Shown piece after piece: positions 33,981 through 43,289 of a DNA stretch of 64,000 bases; the first letter of the stretch is position 1, and every line of letters begins with the position of its first letter. The DNA is taken from contig JAVBWA010000026.1 in the NCBI GenBank assembly GCA_036677685.1, positions 59,971 through 123,970 of the forward strand, read 5' to 3'. The translations under genes and the position numbers were made by a program. Below the pieces are notes generated by a model, which saw nothing but the letters and a program-made list of their open reading frames with translations, was not told the origin of the DNA and did not search any database. Origin of the DNA: JAQUBU01 sp036677685. GTDB taxonomy: Bacteria; Bacillota; Syntrophomonadia; Syntrophomonadales; Syntrophomonadaceae.

Positions 33981-34757
33981 TTAAACTCTTACGGTATTAA
34001 AGTCGATCATCTTCTTGTCGGAACGTCCAGACTCCAAAATTGTGTACTCAAGAGCGTGTTCCGAAGCCTTGCCGCGAGACTGCCCAAGTTCGGTTTTACC
34101 CGATGCTTTGGCTTTATAAACAGTGATGGTTTCCTTAAAAGTGTTACCGTCCAGGTCTTTCATCGTGTTTACCATCTGAATCTGAACAACCGGAATCAAG
34201 GAGTTAGACAAAACGCTAATAATGTCGCCATCGGTTACGGTGTAAACATAGTCAGCAAGGATAGCCTCGCTTGCATCTGCGGCGGCAAAGGTCAGGGTGC
34301 CGGACGCATAACTGCATTTTCCGGCTTCCTCACTACCCGCCGTAACAATTTCAAACTCGGCACCGCCATCATAACGAACCTTGACACTATCCGCGACGGC
34401 AGTTGACTTATTGGTTAAATCGACTGTGTAAGTTGTAGCGGCAGGGACGGTATGCGCTTCACCCATTACTAATACTTCGGCAGTAGTTCCACGGGTTACG
34501 CTTGCGCCCATGCTTGCCCCCAATAGACCAGCGTTAAACAAGGCATTGCTCATCGTGACAGTTCCCTTGCGCTCTTTGTCAACAGAGAAGAAGGGGAACA
34601 GGTCATTGCCGCCGTATAAGTCCTCCGAGGGGAAATCCAGACTAACCTTCACGTCTACAGCCTTTAGCAGTCGCGCAAGAACAACCTTAGTGGAGAAGTC
34701 GGTAATTATGAGTTCCGGCACACCATAAAATACAAAATCCTGATTAGGTGCAGTCAA
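33981..34757 (-). CDS. Major tail tube protein
   Basis: 258 residues from TTG 34757, 8 bases after AAGGAAG; the in-frame GTG at 34766 overlaps that site. Strongly beta-rich (VPELIITDFSTKVVLARLLKAVDVKVSLDFPSE, GDIISVLSNSLIPVVQIQMVNTM), matching phage tail tube proteins by composition and position just before the chaperone pair. It polymerises around the tape measure protein. Confidence 0.7.
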   Translation of the reverse strand: MTAPNQDFVFYGVPELIITDFSTKVVLARLLKAVDVKVSLDFPSEDLYGGNDLFPFFSVDKERKGTVTMSNALFNAGLLGASMGASVTRGTTAEVLVMGEAHTVPAATTYTVDLTNKSTAVADSVKVRYDGGAEFEIVTAGSEEAGKCSYASGTLTFAAADASEAILADYVYTVTDGDIISVLSNSLIPVVQIQMVNTMKDLDGNTFKETITVYKAKASGKTELGQSRGKASEHALEYTILESGRSDKKMIDFNTVRV

Positions 34758-34784
34758 ATTCTTCACTTCCTTTCAAAATAAAAA

Positions 34785-34806
34785 GGCCACCGATTACTCG
34801 ATGACC
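34785..34806 (-). terminator. Terminator overlapping the stop of the 34794 gene
   Basis: GGCCACCGA and TCGATGACC form a 9-pair stem with wobbles around TTAC; on the minus strand the stem contains the stop codon loop and is followed by TTTTTATTTT. Termination would be sensitive to ribosomes finishing the gene. Confidence 0.65.
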
Positions 34807-35255
34807 TCTGATACCAAAAACCTCATTACATATTTTTTTATCCCGCTAACTTGCGTGGCGTATTGGTAACTGGTCTGAAACTCCGTCAAGAAGGTTGCCC
34901 CACTCAATTGAATCTGGTGAAGCAAGTCCCTTGCTCTCGCGCCAATTACCATCGTTCCTACCTTTAGGCTTCCGGTATTAACCGGACTTGAACTATTGTT
35001 GGAGTAGATCGCTACTTCAAACATCGCGTCATAAACCAGGTCATTGTAGCGGGAACGTACACCGGGAATAGGGTAAATGCACACTAGCGGAATATTCTGA
35101 GCAGTCAATCCCTCAGGTTCCATTTCCTTCTGAATCTTAGCCACGATATTGGGCATTGGGGAACTTGTCGTCAGTCCGAGATACCCCAAAAAAACAGAAT
35201 CGGCTTTCAGTTTCCCGAAAACCGAGTTAATAATTGAAAAGTCAGACAAAGGCAT
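34794..35255 (-). CDS. Tail terminator-like protein
   Basis: 153 residues from ATG 35255 (AGGTAGGTG). N-terminus KLKADSVFLGYLGL and later beta region (IPLVCIYPIPGVRSRYNDLVYDAMFEVAIYS) resemble siphophage tail terminator/completion proteins, and it precedes the tube gene as usual. Assignment is by position. Confidence 0.5.
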   Translation of the reverse strand: MPLSDFSIINSVFGKLKADSVFLGYLGLTTSSPMPNIVAKIQKEMEPEGLTAQNIPLVCIYPIPGVRSRYNDLVYDAMFEVAIYSNNSSSPVNTGSLKVGTMVIGARARDLLHQIQLSGATFLTEFQTSYQYATQVSGIKKYVMRFLVSEVIE

Positions 35256-35290
35256 CACCTACCTAACCTTGGGTTCTTTCTATCACAAAA

Positions 35291-35830
35291 TCACCTTCCA
35301 TCCCAACTAATATATTTGTGGAACGGGAACGCTTTCACCGCCAGAGCCAAACGCTTAAGAACATACGGCCTTGACAACACAACTATTTCCCGCATCCAGT
35401 GTTGTGGTTCAACGGGCGGGTACTTCCATTCAAGGTTGCGTCCCTCCCATCTTCCAGAAGAATGATGCGTCTCACCATCAAGGTTCACATACTCACCTTC
35501 CGGTCTGCCACGAATAGTATGCCGTCCGGGGTCGCGGGCAGGATTCCAATACTGTGACTGAACATAAGCGTTCCATGCAGGATTGCTTGTATCTGCAAGC
35601 GAACCAGAACCCCATTCAGTTGTTAAGGCCATCATGCCATGAGCTTCAACCGTACCGTAAACATACCCGCCCATGGTCACTACTTCCTGAAAAATTACAT
35701 CACGGTCAACTTCCGGGGGAGCCTTGCCCCGAACCTGTGCCCAAATCCAGTTAGTCAAAGCTTCGCACTCAAGAAACAAAGCTTCCATAAGCCCAAGTTG
35801 CATGCCTTCTGCGTCAATCCGTATGCCCAT
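35291..35830 (-). CDS. HK97 gp10-like neck/tail completion protein
   Basis: 179 residues. GMQLGLMEALFLECEALTNWIWAQVRGKAP and the segment with aromatic-rich SQYWNPARDPGRHTIRGR plus VLSRPYVLKRLALAVK fit the gp10-type neck proteins by length and position between connector and tail. Not certain. Confidence 0.5.
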   Translation of the reverse strand: MGIRIDAEGMQLGLMEALFLECEALTNWIWAQVRGKAPPEVDRDVIFQEVVTMGGYVYGTVEAHGMMALTTEWGSGSLADTSNPAWNAYVQSQYWNPARDPGRHTIRGRPEGEYVNLDGETHHSSGRWEGRNLEWKYPPVEPQHWMREIVVLSRPYVLKRLALAVKAFPFHKYISWDGR

Positions 35831-35834
35831 ATCA

Positions 35835-36422
35835 TCACCCCGTCCATACGCTCAATTGCAACACCATCGCGCCGGGATATTTCAAAAGGTCAACATCATC
35901 AACTCGATACGACTTATCCATAACAACTGCCTTATCCAATAATGCAATCCCTGCAATATTGGCGGCATACACCAAAAGGACAGTTCCAGATAATAGTCCG
36001 GAGTCCTCTTGTCTCATGCGATAGGTTACTTGGTCAGCCCGACACGGCGCGGCGTTGATAATGGTCGTGGTAGTCTCACCCGAAGGATTCCCGTTTTCAT
36101 CATAATCCGTTTCAGTCCGCGTCACCATCAAAGCGGCGTTGCAGAGCATCCCGTGAGCGATAATTGAAATGTCCGTTCCCTGCACGTTTTCCTTTTTGGA
36201 TACCACCGTTAAGTAAGACTCGCTGCCAGCAGTCACCATCTCGCCAGTAACCAGATTAGATTCAAGGAGCAGGTTCATCAACCGCCTGTTCTGCACTGCA
36301 TAATCCGAATAACTACCCTTAAACCGGGAAATGGTAGCTTTGCCCGTGTAGTTTGTCGGAGTGCGCACAATAGTTATATCAATGCCATCATTGACGATGT
36401 GCTTATATTTCCAATCGGTCAT
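35835..36422 (-). CDS. Neck-region hypothetical protein
   Basis: 195 residues. Beta-rich (ITIVRTPTNYTGKATISRFKGS, ESYLTVVSKKENVQGTDISIIAHG). In the position of head closure proteins. Overlaps the connector gene by 20 bases. Family not recognised. Confidence 0.5.
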   Translation of the reverse strand: MTDWKYKHIVNDGIDITIVRTPTNYTGKATISRFKGSYSDYAVQNRRLMNLLLESNLVTGEMVTAGSESYLTVVSKKENVQGTDISIIAHGMLCNAALMVTRTETDYDENGNPSGETTTTIINAAPCRADQVTYRMRQEDSGLLSGTVLLVYAANIAGIALLDKAVVMDKSYRVDDVDLLKYPGAMVLQLSVWTG

Positions 36423-36813
36423 TGGCTACCACTCCAATCGGGCTAAAGTATGCCGCTTCGCCACCGACCGCAAGGTCGAGGTAATTCATTACATTGGCTT
36501 CAAATTCAACTTTTTTCTTTATCCAGTCAACTTCTTGCAGCTTGTAGGAATATCCACCTTCATGGGTTTCGGATATTGCCACCCTGTTGGGCATACCCGG
36601 ACAGAGCAGGGCGCAGACTTGAGCAATACAAGCCGATTGAAGAAATGTCAACTCATCACCTTCGGTAATATCGGCATAAGTCGGAACCGCCTTTTTTATC
36701 AAGGCTTCCGCTAAAGTCGCCTTACTCTGAATTTCCGCATCGGATAGAATGCTTGTGGTTACGCCCATATCGATGCGTACCTGAGTTTCGTATCCTGTTG
36801 GCAAAATAGCCAT
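36403..36813 (-). CDS. Head-tail connector (gp6-like adaptor)
   Basis: 136 residues, helical (ILSDAEIQSKATLAEALIKKAVPTYADITEGDELTFLQSACIAQVCALLCP), the fold and length of gp6-type adaptors that seat under the portal. Directly follows the capsid gene in the same orientation. Confidence 0.6.
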   Translation of the reverse strand: MAILPTGYETQVRIDMGVTTSILSDAEIQSKATLAEALIKKAVPTYADITEGDELTFLQSACIAQVCALLCPGMPNRVAISETHEGGYSYKLQEVDWIKKKVEFEANVMNYLDLAVGGEAAYFSPIGVVANDRLEI

Positions 36814-36833
36814 TTAATCACCCCCAAGGGGAA

Positions 36834-36853
36834 GGGGAGGACTATGCCTCCCC
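36834..36853 (-). terminator. Hairpin after the major capsid gene
   Basis: GGGGAGG and CCTCCCC around ACTATG, directly downstream of the capsid stop. No T-run on the minus strand; could protect the capsid mRNA 3' end. Confidence 0.5.
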
Positions 36854-36858
36854 TAAAA

Positions 36859-37992
36859 TTAGGCGTTGGTGGTCAGGGTCTTTACCACATCGGGGAACAG
36901 AGTAGCAAAGCCCGTTACTTGAGACAGTACGATAGTCTCAAACTGAGACTTAATCATCTTGTCAGTTTCCACAATGTCTGCGCCGATTTCAGTCACCTGC
37001 TCAAGCGCATATTTCGGGTCGATTACCAGGACTTTGTTCTCGATGGTGGACGAAGGCAGATAAACATAGCGCATCGGGCCAGAGAAAACATTCTGCGCCA
37101 GATTAGCACCGCCGCCAACAGGAGTACCGCCATTGATAGAGGCCATCAGGGTCAAGGGGTCGATAACAGGCGGCTGAATGCCCAATACTTTAATCAACTG
37201 GGTTTCATCCACAATGGCAGTAATGCCCTTGTACGGATAGAACTTGAGCCGGAATTTCAGCCAAGCTTCCCAATCAATGCCGTCAGCAACCACGCCGCCA
37301 AGGTCGGTCAGGTTGTAATTGGTCGCGGCAGTCGAATCGTTGCCATCACCGCTAATCAGGACATTAACGGCTTTTTCGGCAAGGTCAAGTCCAGTCTGCT
37401 GGAGAATGCCGTCAATCAGCAGGGCCAGCATATCAACGCGCATACGCCGGATAAACTCATAAGAAAAGTCAATGGCGCGGCCTTCCTTATTCAGGCTTAC
37501 CGAATGCTCATGCCCGGTGATGGTAGTGGTCGGAATCTCGGTTCCCTGCGCAACACGCTTCTTCTGTTTTGCGGCAGTAGCCAGGTCAACATAGAAGGTC
37601 TTATAAGCGTTGCCCTGAATCGGGGTCTTAATTGCCACCAGTTCATTCAGAATATCGGGGGCAATCATAGCCTGCCGAGCAGTACGGTTGATAAATTCGG
37701 GAAAAAGCACGTCAGAGCTTGAAGTTCCCAGGAAGAAACTGTCCACGGTATCGGCGTATAGTCCTCTCGCTTCATCGCTCTTGGTACGAATGCCAGCCGC
37801 CAGCATTTGACGCTCAAAAGCATCAATTTTGCCCAGGTGGGCATCGTTGCCGACATACTGGGTTGAAGGGTCAAGCCCCTCAAATAGCTGTGAAAGCGTC
37901 ATGCCCTTGCCGTAAGCTTCTTTATACAAGTTCAGTCCTGCGCTTAACATATCCTTAAGCCCGAGGTATCCGTTAGGTTTGGTAGTAGTCAA
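36859..37992 (-). CDS. Major capsid protein
   Basis: About 377 residues from TTG 37992, 10 bases after AAAGGA; an in-frame GTG at 38001 overlaps that site. Long N-terminal helix-rich part, then a HK97-like pattern with LSQLFEGLDPSTQYVGNDAHLGKIDAFERQML and a beta-rich P domain (TITGHEHSVSLNKEGRAIDFSYEFIRRM). It is flanked by decoration, scaffold/protease and connector genes. High copy is suggested by its own flanking terminators. Confidence 0.8.
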   Translation of the reverse strand: MTTTKPNGYLGLKDMLSAGLNLYKEAYGKGMTLSQLFEGLDPSTQYVGNDAHLGKIDAFERQMLAAGIRTKSDEARGLYADTVDSFFLGTSSSDVLFPEFINRTARQAMIAPDILNELVAIKTPIQGNAYKTFYVDLATAAKQKKRVAQGTEIPTTTITGHEHSVSLNKEGRAIDFSYEFIRRMRVDMLALLIDGILQQTGLDLAEKAVNVLISGDGNDSTAATNYNLTDLGGVVADGIDWEAWLKFRLKFYPYKGITAIVDETQLIKVLGIQPPVIDPLTLMASINGGTPVGGGANLAQNVFSGPMRYVYLPSSTIENKVLVIDPKYALEQVTEIGADIVETDKMIKSQFETIVLSQVTGFATLFPDVVKTLTTNA

Positions 37993-38031
37993 TTCATTCA
38001 CATCCTTTCAAAATGTCAGAAAACAAAAAAT

Positions 38032-38046
38032 CCCGCCTAAAGCGGG
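38032..38046 (-). terminator. Intrinsic terminator before the major capsid gene
   Basis: CCCGC-CTAAA-GCGGG; on the minus strand ATTTTTTGTTTTC follows. Stops most of the transcript between decoration and capsid genes unless antiterminated. Confidence 0.75.
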
Positions 38047-38075
38047 TTTGCGGTATTTGGTTGTCGGCTTATTTA

Positions 38076-38459
38076 TTAGCCAAGATATAGAATACAAAGG
38101 TCATTGGTGGTGTCAATCGCAACACACTTCGCACCTTTAAAGGTAGTTGACTTCGCGGCGGCACCAGCACCGTTGCACTCTGCGAAGTCTCCAACAGCCA
38201 GTTCATCGCTATACATGGGAACGTCAATCACGTATCCGGCATCTTGGACAGCCACATAACCATCGGATTCATACCTTAAAAACACTCCGATAGGAGCGTC
38301 CGCGTCGGAGCCTAATCCAACCTCACCAATTCCAGTCAGAGCCACCAAAAGAGGGGCTACGCTACTGGAGGTAAGGGTGCTTGCGGCCTTAAAGGTAGTG
38401 GCATGGTAGCCTTCCCCCTGAAATTGTTCCTTTGCCTGCGCGTAAGTTAAAGCAGCCAT
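38076..38459 (-). CDS. Capsid decoration-like protein
   Basis: 127 residues. Small beta-tulip-like pattern (APIGVFLRYESDGYVAVQDAGYVIDVPMYSDELAVGDFAECNGAGAAAK) typical of decoration/head stabilising proteins located before the capsid gene. No strong signature. Confidence 0.5.
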   Translation of the reverse strand: MAALTYAQAKEQFQGEGYHATTFKAASTLTSSSVAPLLVALTGIGEVGLGSDADAPIGVFLRYESDGYVAVQDAGYVIDVPMYSDELAVGDFAECNGAGAAAKSTTFKGAKCVAIDTTNDLCILYLG

Positions 38460-38481
38460 TTGTTATACACTTCCTTTCAAA

Positions 38482-38766
38482 TTATTCACTTGCCACAACA
38501 CCGAACGCCTGCAAAGCGTCGATGATGGCGTTAATAGCAGTTCGTGCTTCTGCGTCAACGGTTGTTCCATCTGCGGGGTCGGCAATTAAAGCCGCCTGAG
38601 TACCACTTGCCACCGCATCGCCAGCACCATCGAGTTTATTCAACTCAGTTACGCTTGCGGTAATGCCATCCAAAACATTCAATTCAGTGGCAGTCGCGGT
38701 TACTTCGGTTCCGTTAAGGAATAGCTTTTTTAGCTTGGCTATCCCAAAGTTAAAACCACCTAACAT
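38482..38766 (-). CDS. Head fibre-like repeat protein
   Basis: 94 residues containing the tandem motif ATELNVLDGITASVTELNKLDG, the repeat found in phage head fibres and tail-associated trimeric stalks, then an Ala-rich helix. Likely a surface stalk protein. Confidence 0.6.
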   Translation of the reverse strand: MLGGFNFGIAKLKKLFLNGTEVTATATELNVLDGITASVTELNKLDGAGDAVASGTQAALIADPADGTTVDAEARTAINAIIDALQAFGVVASE

Positions 38767-38775
38767 TTATTCCAC

Positions 38776-40191
38776 CTACCTTCCAACCTTGTAAAGTTCA
38801 GGGTCAAGTGTTTGCTTGAGTTCCCCGCCCGGCAGGTTCAAGTCTTCGCCCTTGGTCCTTGAGGGCGGGACACCGAGTTTTGCCAGTGCCGATTTTTCCC
38901 ACGCCTCGCCCATCTCTTTAACTTCATCAATGGACAGGTTAGCAAACATCTTCTTGAAGGTTTCTTCCTTGAAGTCGGTGCCTTGGTCACGTACACCGGA
39001 TGCAAGAGCAGTCGCAATTACATCTTCCCGGTATTTGGTTCCAAGTTCGGCCTGCGGGGTCAGTTCGTCAACCTTAGTTTTGAGGTCGGCAATCTCGGTG
39101 TCCTTGGTTTCTAGGTCAAGCGCAAACTGATCTTTTTCAGCAGTCAGATCGGCAATCTGTTTTTCCAGTGCCAGTTTTTCTTTCTCATCCACTTGGTTTT
39201 CACTTCCTTTCTTTGATTTGGCCTTTAGAGCCTCGTTTAAGGTTCCGTCAAGCGCGTCCTGCATCAAGTGGTCGTGTCCTGCGTCTAAAAGTTCTTTCAC
39301 GGACTCCTTGTGCTTTTGGCTTAACTTCGCCATTGTCCAACCTTCCGGCAATTCCGTTTCTGAATACATGTCGTGGTACAATTGATGCAACTCGCTTGCA
39401 TCGCGTAGATTCTCGCCTTCGATTTGGAATGTCGCAGAGGTTGAAGATAAACAACAAAAAACTGGTGCATCTTTGTTCACCAGCTTCAGGTCTGCTATGT
39501 TGTTGAGATTCAATTTTCCGGTTTTTCCGGATGGTTCACTGGGGGGCTTTGCCGAGAATGTCTTAGCATCCGGGTAAGCACCCGCCACCACATCGGAATT
39601 TTCGTATATCTGGCTGTTATCTTTTCGTGGAGGGGGCGCAGGCTTTGCTATGACATAACATTGAACTTGTTGCTCGTTCACGTTATAAAATCTGCCCGGC
39701 ATATGCTTGCAATTCTCATAATCCCGAATATCGTTGTGACATATTGAGCATTCAGAACGTCCCCACATTGCGCTTACGGATGAATCTTTTAGCGTTCCAC
39801 TATCGAGCATTTTGTTTAAATCATCCGTAGTCATGCCCTGAATGTATGTAGGCAATCCTGCCACCATATACATAGAGCCATCAAGCGCGTAATCTTCGCC
39901 ATCCTGTACAATTTGCCCATCAAAGAAACGTCCGTACGGTAATACCGGGGAACGCGGAATTATACCATTAAGCCCCGAATTAAAGGCATGGTCGGCAATT
40001 TGCACCACATCACCGCTTAAAACATTGGACAAGTAAATATCCAGCAAGGCGCGGTCAAATTGCAAGGCATGAGAGGGAATAAACTTCGTGCCAAGAAGTC
40101 GGTAATTATGCACATATACTTGGTCTGCGCTCAAGGTTTCTTTCGCTAAGGCATTTATCTTCGCCAGCTGTTCAGGTGTTGGTTTTGCCAT
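38776..40191 (-). CDS. Prohead protease fused to scaffold domain
   Basis: 471 residues. The N-terminal 250 residues resemble prohead proteases (FDRALLDIYLSNVLSGDVV, MSAVSVSAMWGRSECSICHNDIRDYENCKHMPGRFYN with a C-x2-C...C-x2-H zinc-like motif). The C-terminal 150 residues are a strong coiled coil (EKEKLALEKQIADLTAEKDQFALDLETKDTEIADLKTKV) like scaffolds. A protease-scaffold fusion before the capsid gene is common. An internal start could release scaffold alone. The active-site Ser/His cannot be pinpointed confidently. Confidence 0.6.
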   Translation of the reverse strand: MAKPTPEQLAKINALAKETLSADQVYVHNYRLLGTKFIPSHALQFDRALLDIYLSNVLSGDVVQIADHAFNSGLNGIIPRSPVLPYGRFFDGQIVQDGEDYALDGSMYMVAGLPTYIQGMTTDDLNKMLDSGTLKDSSVSAMWGRSECSICHNDIRDYENCKHMPGRFYNVNEQQVQCYVIAKPAPPPRKDNSQIYENSDVVAGAYPDAKTFSAKPPSEPSGKTGKLNLNNIADLKLVNKDAPVFCCLSSTSATFQIEGENLRDASELHQLYHDMYSETELPEGWTMAKLSQKHKESVKELLDAGHDHLMQDALDGTLNEALKAKSKKGSENQVDEKEKLALEKQIADLTAEKDQFALDLETKDTEIADLKTKVDELTPQAELGTKYREDVIATALASGVRDQGTDFKEETFKKMFANLSIDEVKEMGEAWEKSALAKLGVPPSRTKGEDLNLPGGELKQTLDPELYKVGR

Positions 40192-40429
40192 CTAGGGATA
40201 CACCCCCTTTCTCAATGTTTTGGGCCAGTTTATTAAATTGTTCCGCTACTTTATGCGGCAACACGGTATCAACGCATATGTTTGGAATACAATCTTTGCT
40301 CACAAAGCCACCGGCATGAACCATCGGCCCGCCGTAGGTACACTTCCTAAGCGCGTCTTTCATCTGCTCCTCGCTGAGCGACTTCTTGGCTTCAAGGACA
40401 ACCTTGTCCATTTCGTCTTGTGTCAACAT
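40172..40429 (-). CDS. Hypothetical head-module protein
   Basis: 85 residues with AGGCAGGTG. Helical with an isolated Cys-rich loop (DALRKCTYGGPMVHAGGFVSKDC). Overlaps the protease-scaffold start. Unrecognised. Confidence 0.45.
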   Translation of the reverse strand: MLTQDEMDKVVLEAKKSLSEEQMKDALRKCTYGGPMVHAGGFVSKDCIPNICVDTVLPHKVAEQFNKLAQNIEKGGVSLDGKTNT

Positions 40430-40651
40430 CTAATCACCTGCCTTTATGTCGCCGGGGTACTGCCAATCTCCCGGCAAGGTTTCCCTTATCTCTGCCCCCG
40501 CCTCTCGTAGTACCGTTAAATCCTCCTCGCTGAATCTGTGGCATATCGCCACCCTGCCATCTGTGCCTTGCAAAGGTATGCCGATTGCCACACCGCTAGG
40601 CAAGGGGAGAACTGCATCAAGGGCTTGTTGGTTGGGGAATGCCGCTATCAT
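40430..40651 (-). CDS. Hypothetical small protein
   Basis: 73 residues; ATGA overlap with the LamG-domain gene, coupled translation. Beta-rich (IPLQGTDGRVAICHRFSEEDLTVL). Unrecognised. Confidence 0.45.
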   Translation of the reverse strand: MIAAFPNQQALDAVLPLPSGVAIGIPLQGTDGRVAICHRFSEEDLTVLREAGAEIRETLPGDWQYPGDIKAGD

Positions 40652-41358
40652 ATCTGCACCCCCCGACCTGCAAGGATTCGCTGGAGTGCGTGGTAGTTTT
40701 GGGTTATTTCAGGTGGAGTGAGGGCGCGATTGTAAAGCAACACAAAATATATATCCCCTTCAAAATACCTGCTATTTTTGGGTTCGCAACCTATTCGTAA
40801 GTCTGGGTTAACCGTCTGTATCGGTTCCGCAAATGCTACAGGGTTGCCGCCAATCGTCCCTTTGCAAGTTGTTACTTTTTCCGAATCATAGATGCCGCCA
40901 ATATATGCGGGAACTCCAGCAGATAGACTTTGGATAGTCCAAGCCGCTACCGTTGTTACCTGGTCTTTGTATACATCCAAACGGACCAATCCCGAACTTG
41001 TCAAACCAAATTTCCATTGGTACTTATCCGTTTCATATTTAGTTACAACTGAGTTTTGCTTCCAATCGTTTACGATAGTTGGATTAATAACCGCAAAAAC
41101 GCTAAATTCATTATTGAAGTTTACGGGGTCTCCATGCCCACAGTTAATCAAATCATCCCCGTTGCCTTGTAGCCCCTGCCCTGTCCATGTCGGGTCGTTG
41201 GTGTCTGCTCCTGCGGTGGAACCTAACTGTCCGTGGTTTCCATTGCCACTCCTATCAATTAATTTGTTGCCCCCACCTTGAAAGTCATAACAAGCAACAA
41301 GCCCATGGGAAACGATGCCAAGTTCTTGAAAGTTTAAAGGGTATGCTTGATTTAACAT
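40648..41358 (-). CDS. LamG/concanavalin-like domain virion protein
   Basis: 236 residues. SHGLVACYDFQGGGNKLIDRSGNGNHGQL and YFEGDIYFVLLYNRALTPPEI are the LamG signature of sugar- or surface-binding jelly rolls. It lies between portal and head genes, suggesting a capsid-attached adhesin. Confidence 0.75.
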   Translation of the reverse strand: MLNQAYPLNFQELGIVSHGLVACYDFQGGGNKLIDRSGNGNHGQLGSTAGADTNDPTWTGQGLQGNGDDLINCGHGDPVNFNNEFSVFAVINPTIVNDWKQNSVVTKYETDKYQWKFGLTSSGLVRLDVYKDQVTTVAAWTIQSLSAGVPAYIGGIYDSEKVTTCKGTIGGNPVAFAEPIQTVNPDLRIGCEPKNSRYFEGDIYFVLLYNRALTPPEITQNYHALQRILAGRGVQI

Positions 41359-41370
41359 TAGTCATACCCC

Positions 41371-41814
41371 CTAAACCTTGGTTACTCTGACTTTTGCTGT
41401 AAATCCATCCGAACCACCCAAGATAGTATCGTTACTCAAGGTAATTCTGCCATTGCCCCCAAGCATCCACCCTTGAACTAAGAATGAACGGGTAGAGTTT
41501 GCGGATACCGAGGCATAGGTCAGTTCACCATAGCGGGTACTGCCGCCAAAGGACGCTAAAGTCGTCTTGATTGCAAGACTTAAAGCCGTTACAGTTGATG
41601 GATTATAAACATGGATAAGATATTTTCCTTCTGCTTGTACGGGGTCAGGTGCGGCTACGTCTACATTTACCGCAGTATTGGCACTCGCCGAGTTTGCCCA
41701 TGTTGCGTCTTGGTCGGTTCCTACTTGTGCATTACTTCCAACCACTTTTACACCGGGACTCAAAACACCCGTCAACCAATCATACAATTTGCTTGAATAG
41801 TCCTTAAAACTCAT
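41371..41814 (-). CDS. Hypothetical virion protein
   Basis: 147 residues, beta-rich, weakly repetitive (VGTDQDATWANSASANTAVNVDVAAPD). Lies between the LamG protein and portal; possibly a second surface component. Unrecognised. Confidence 0.45.
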   Translation of the reverse strand: MSFKDYSSKLYDWLTGVLSPGVKVVGSNAQVGTDQDATWANSASANTAVNVDVAAPDPVQAEGKYLIHVYNPSTVTALSLAIKTTLASFGGSTRYGELTYASVSANSTRSFLVQGWMLGGNGRITLSNDTILGGSDGFTAKVRVTKV

Positions 41815-41828
41815 GTTTCACCTTCTTT

Positions 41829-43274
41829 CTACTGTGTCGCCGGGGGGCTACCATGTCGCGGATAGTCCTCTTGCTGTGCGTTCCGTTCCTCGCGGGCTTT
41901 ACGCTCCGTTAAAAGTTCCTCAAAGTTTTCTGGTTCACCAATCATGCCCAATACTTCCCGGTGAGCCTTCATTTCCTCATAGTCTGAGATGGCCCCGCGC
42001 ATTCGAGCAGTAATAATGATGTCCTGCCGCGTCTGCTTCTCGGCTACCACTTGCAGTTCGCTTCGGAGGTCAACCGGTGCGAAGGAAACGTCAACCCAAC
42101 CACGCACACCCTCAAGGCTCAACGCCAAAGTTAAAGCCCGCTCCAAGAGGTTTTCAACCACCTTCTGAACGGACTCGATACCACGGCTATAAAGTTTTAA
42201 CTCGGCGGTATAAGACTCTTTGCTGGTATCTGCACTGATTCCGATAATAGACGATAGCGTTTTGAGCGCGGCGGCAAGGGACTTGTTGATGGTGTTGATA
42301 ACTGCATCTACCCGGATTGACTGATTCCCGCCTTTGCCAACGAGGTCAAGGTCCGCGCTGTCCCACATGACCGGAATAGAATCAGGCTCTAGGTTGGTCA
42401 TAGCGGTTTGAACGTCAGTTCGTATCTTGTCCATCCACTCTTTGCGCTTCGCCGGGTCATTCTGAATATGACTCGGCATGTTTTTAATGGCTATTTCCTC
42501 AAGCAGTTTAATCCTCATCCGAGGATAGCCGGTTTGATGAACTGCCGCCTGCAAGTCATTCAAAAAGCCTATCTGCCACGCCACAACCTGAATCAACGAT
42601 ACCAAGGGGCTTGTGCCGTAAGGGTCGTTGGTCGCGGGGTCTAACGGTTGGTAAAATACTGTTGGATAGTCAATCTTGATATAACCATTGCTACCGGGGA
42701 TTGACTGTCTTTGGTATGGGACCAAACGGTTTTCTTCGCGCTGGAAATAGATTGTCGCGGGGTCAAAAGGTTGCATCCTGTCCAACTTGCCGAGAGAGTT
42801 CAAAACATCCTCGGCTCCGCAAGCACCCCTCATCAATGTGTCCAAAAGCAGTTGACCGGTGATGAGGTCTAATCCCTTCGCCTCTTGAAAGACATTGCCA
42901 GCAGGGGGATGATTGAGCCTCCACAAGAGATTATCAAGCACCCTTTGAGCGCGGGGGCTATCCTCGCCGCCCTTTTCCTTCTTGGCTTTGCAAATTATCC
43001 CTGAGTTAGCTACCCGAAGGAATTGCCAAATAGCGAAGGACGTTTCGGGATGATTCACTCTGAGCAGGTCCAATATATCGGAGCTTGAATAATACTTGAA
43101 TTGCGTTATGTCAATCTGTCGCGTAGTCTCAAATTTACGGGGCAGATACCCGAAGCTAAAATACGAATATGGGTATTGCTCCGTCTTTGCTTTGCCGGAT
43201 GAGGGTGGATTAACAACAGTGTCCGGACTTCGTGCGGTTTGGATGCTGGTTTTATTGCGTTTGCGTTTTGCCAA
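41829..43274 (-). CDS. Portal protein
   Basis: 481 residues from TTG 43274 (GGCAGGTG). Central region YQPLDPATNDPYGTSPLVSLIQVVAWQIGFLNDLQAAVHQTGYPRMR and the later helical part fit phage portals (stem and clip). It directly follows the large terminase, the standard order. Forms the dodecameric DNA gate of the prohead. Confidence 0.8.
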   Translation of the reverse strand: MAKRKRNKTSIQTARSPDTVVNPPSSGKAKTEQYPYSYFSFGYLPRKFETTRQIDITQFKYYSSSDILDLLRVNHPETSFAIWQFLRVANSGIICKAKKEKGGEDSPRAQRVLDNLLWRLNHPPAGNVFQEAKGLDLITGQLLLDTLMRGACGAEDVLNSLGKLDRMQPFDPATIYFQREENRLVPYQRQSIPGSNGYIKIDYPTVFYQPLDPATNDPYGTSPLVSLIQVVAWQIGFLNDLQAAVHQTGYPRMRIKLLEEIAIKNMPSHIQNDPAKRKEWMDKIRTDVQTAMTNLEPDSIPVMWDSADLDLVGKGGNQSIRVDAVINTINKSLAAALKTLSSIIGISADTSKESYTAELKLYSRGIESVQKVVENLLERALTLALSLEGVRGWVDVSFAPVDLRSELQVVAEKQTRQDIIITARMRGAISDYEEMKAHREVLGMIGEPENFEELLTERKAREERNAQQEDYPRHGSPPATQ

Positions 43275-43289
43275 TTATTTCACCTGCCT

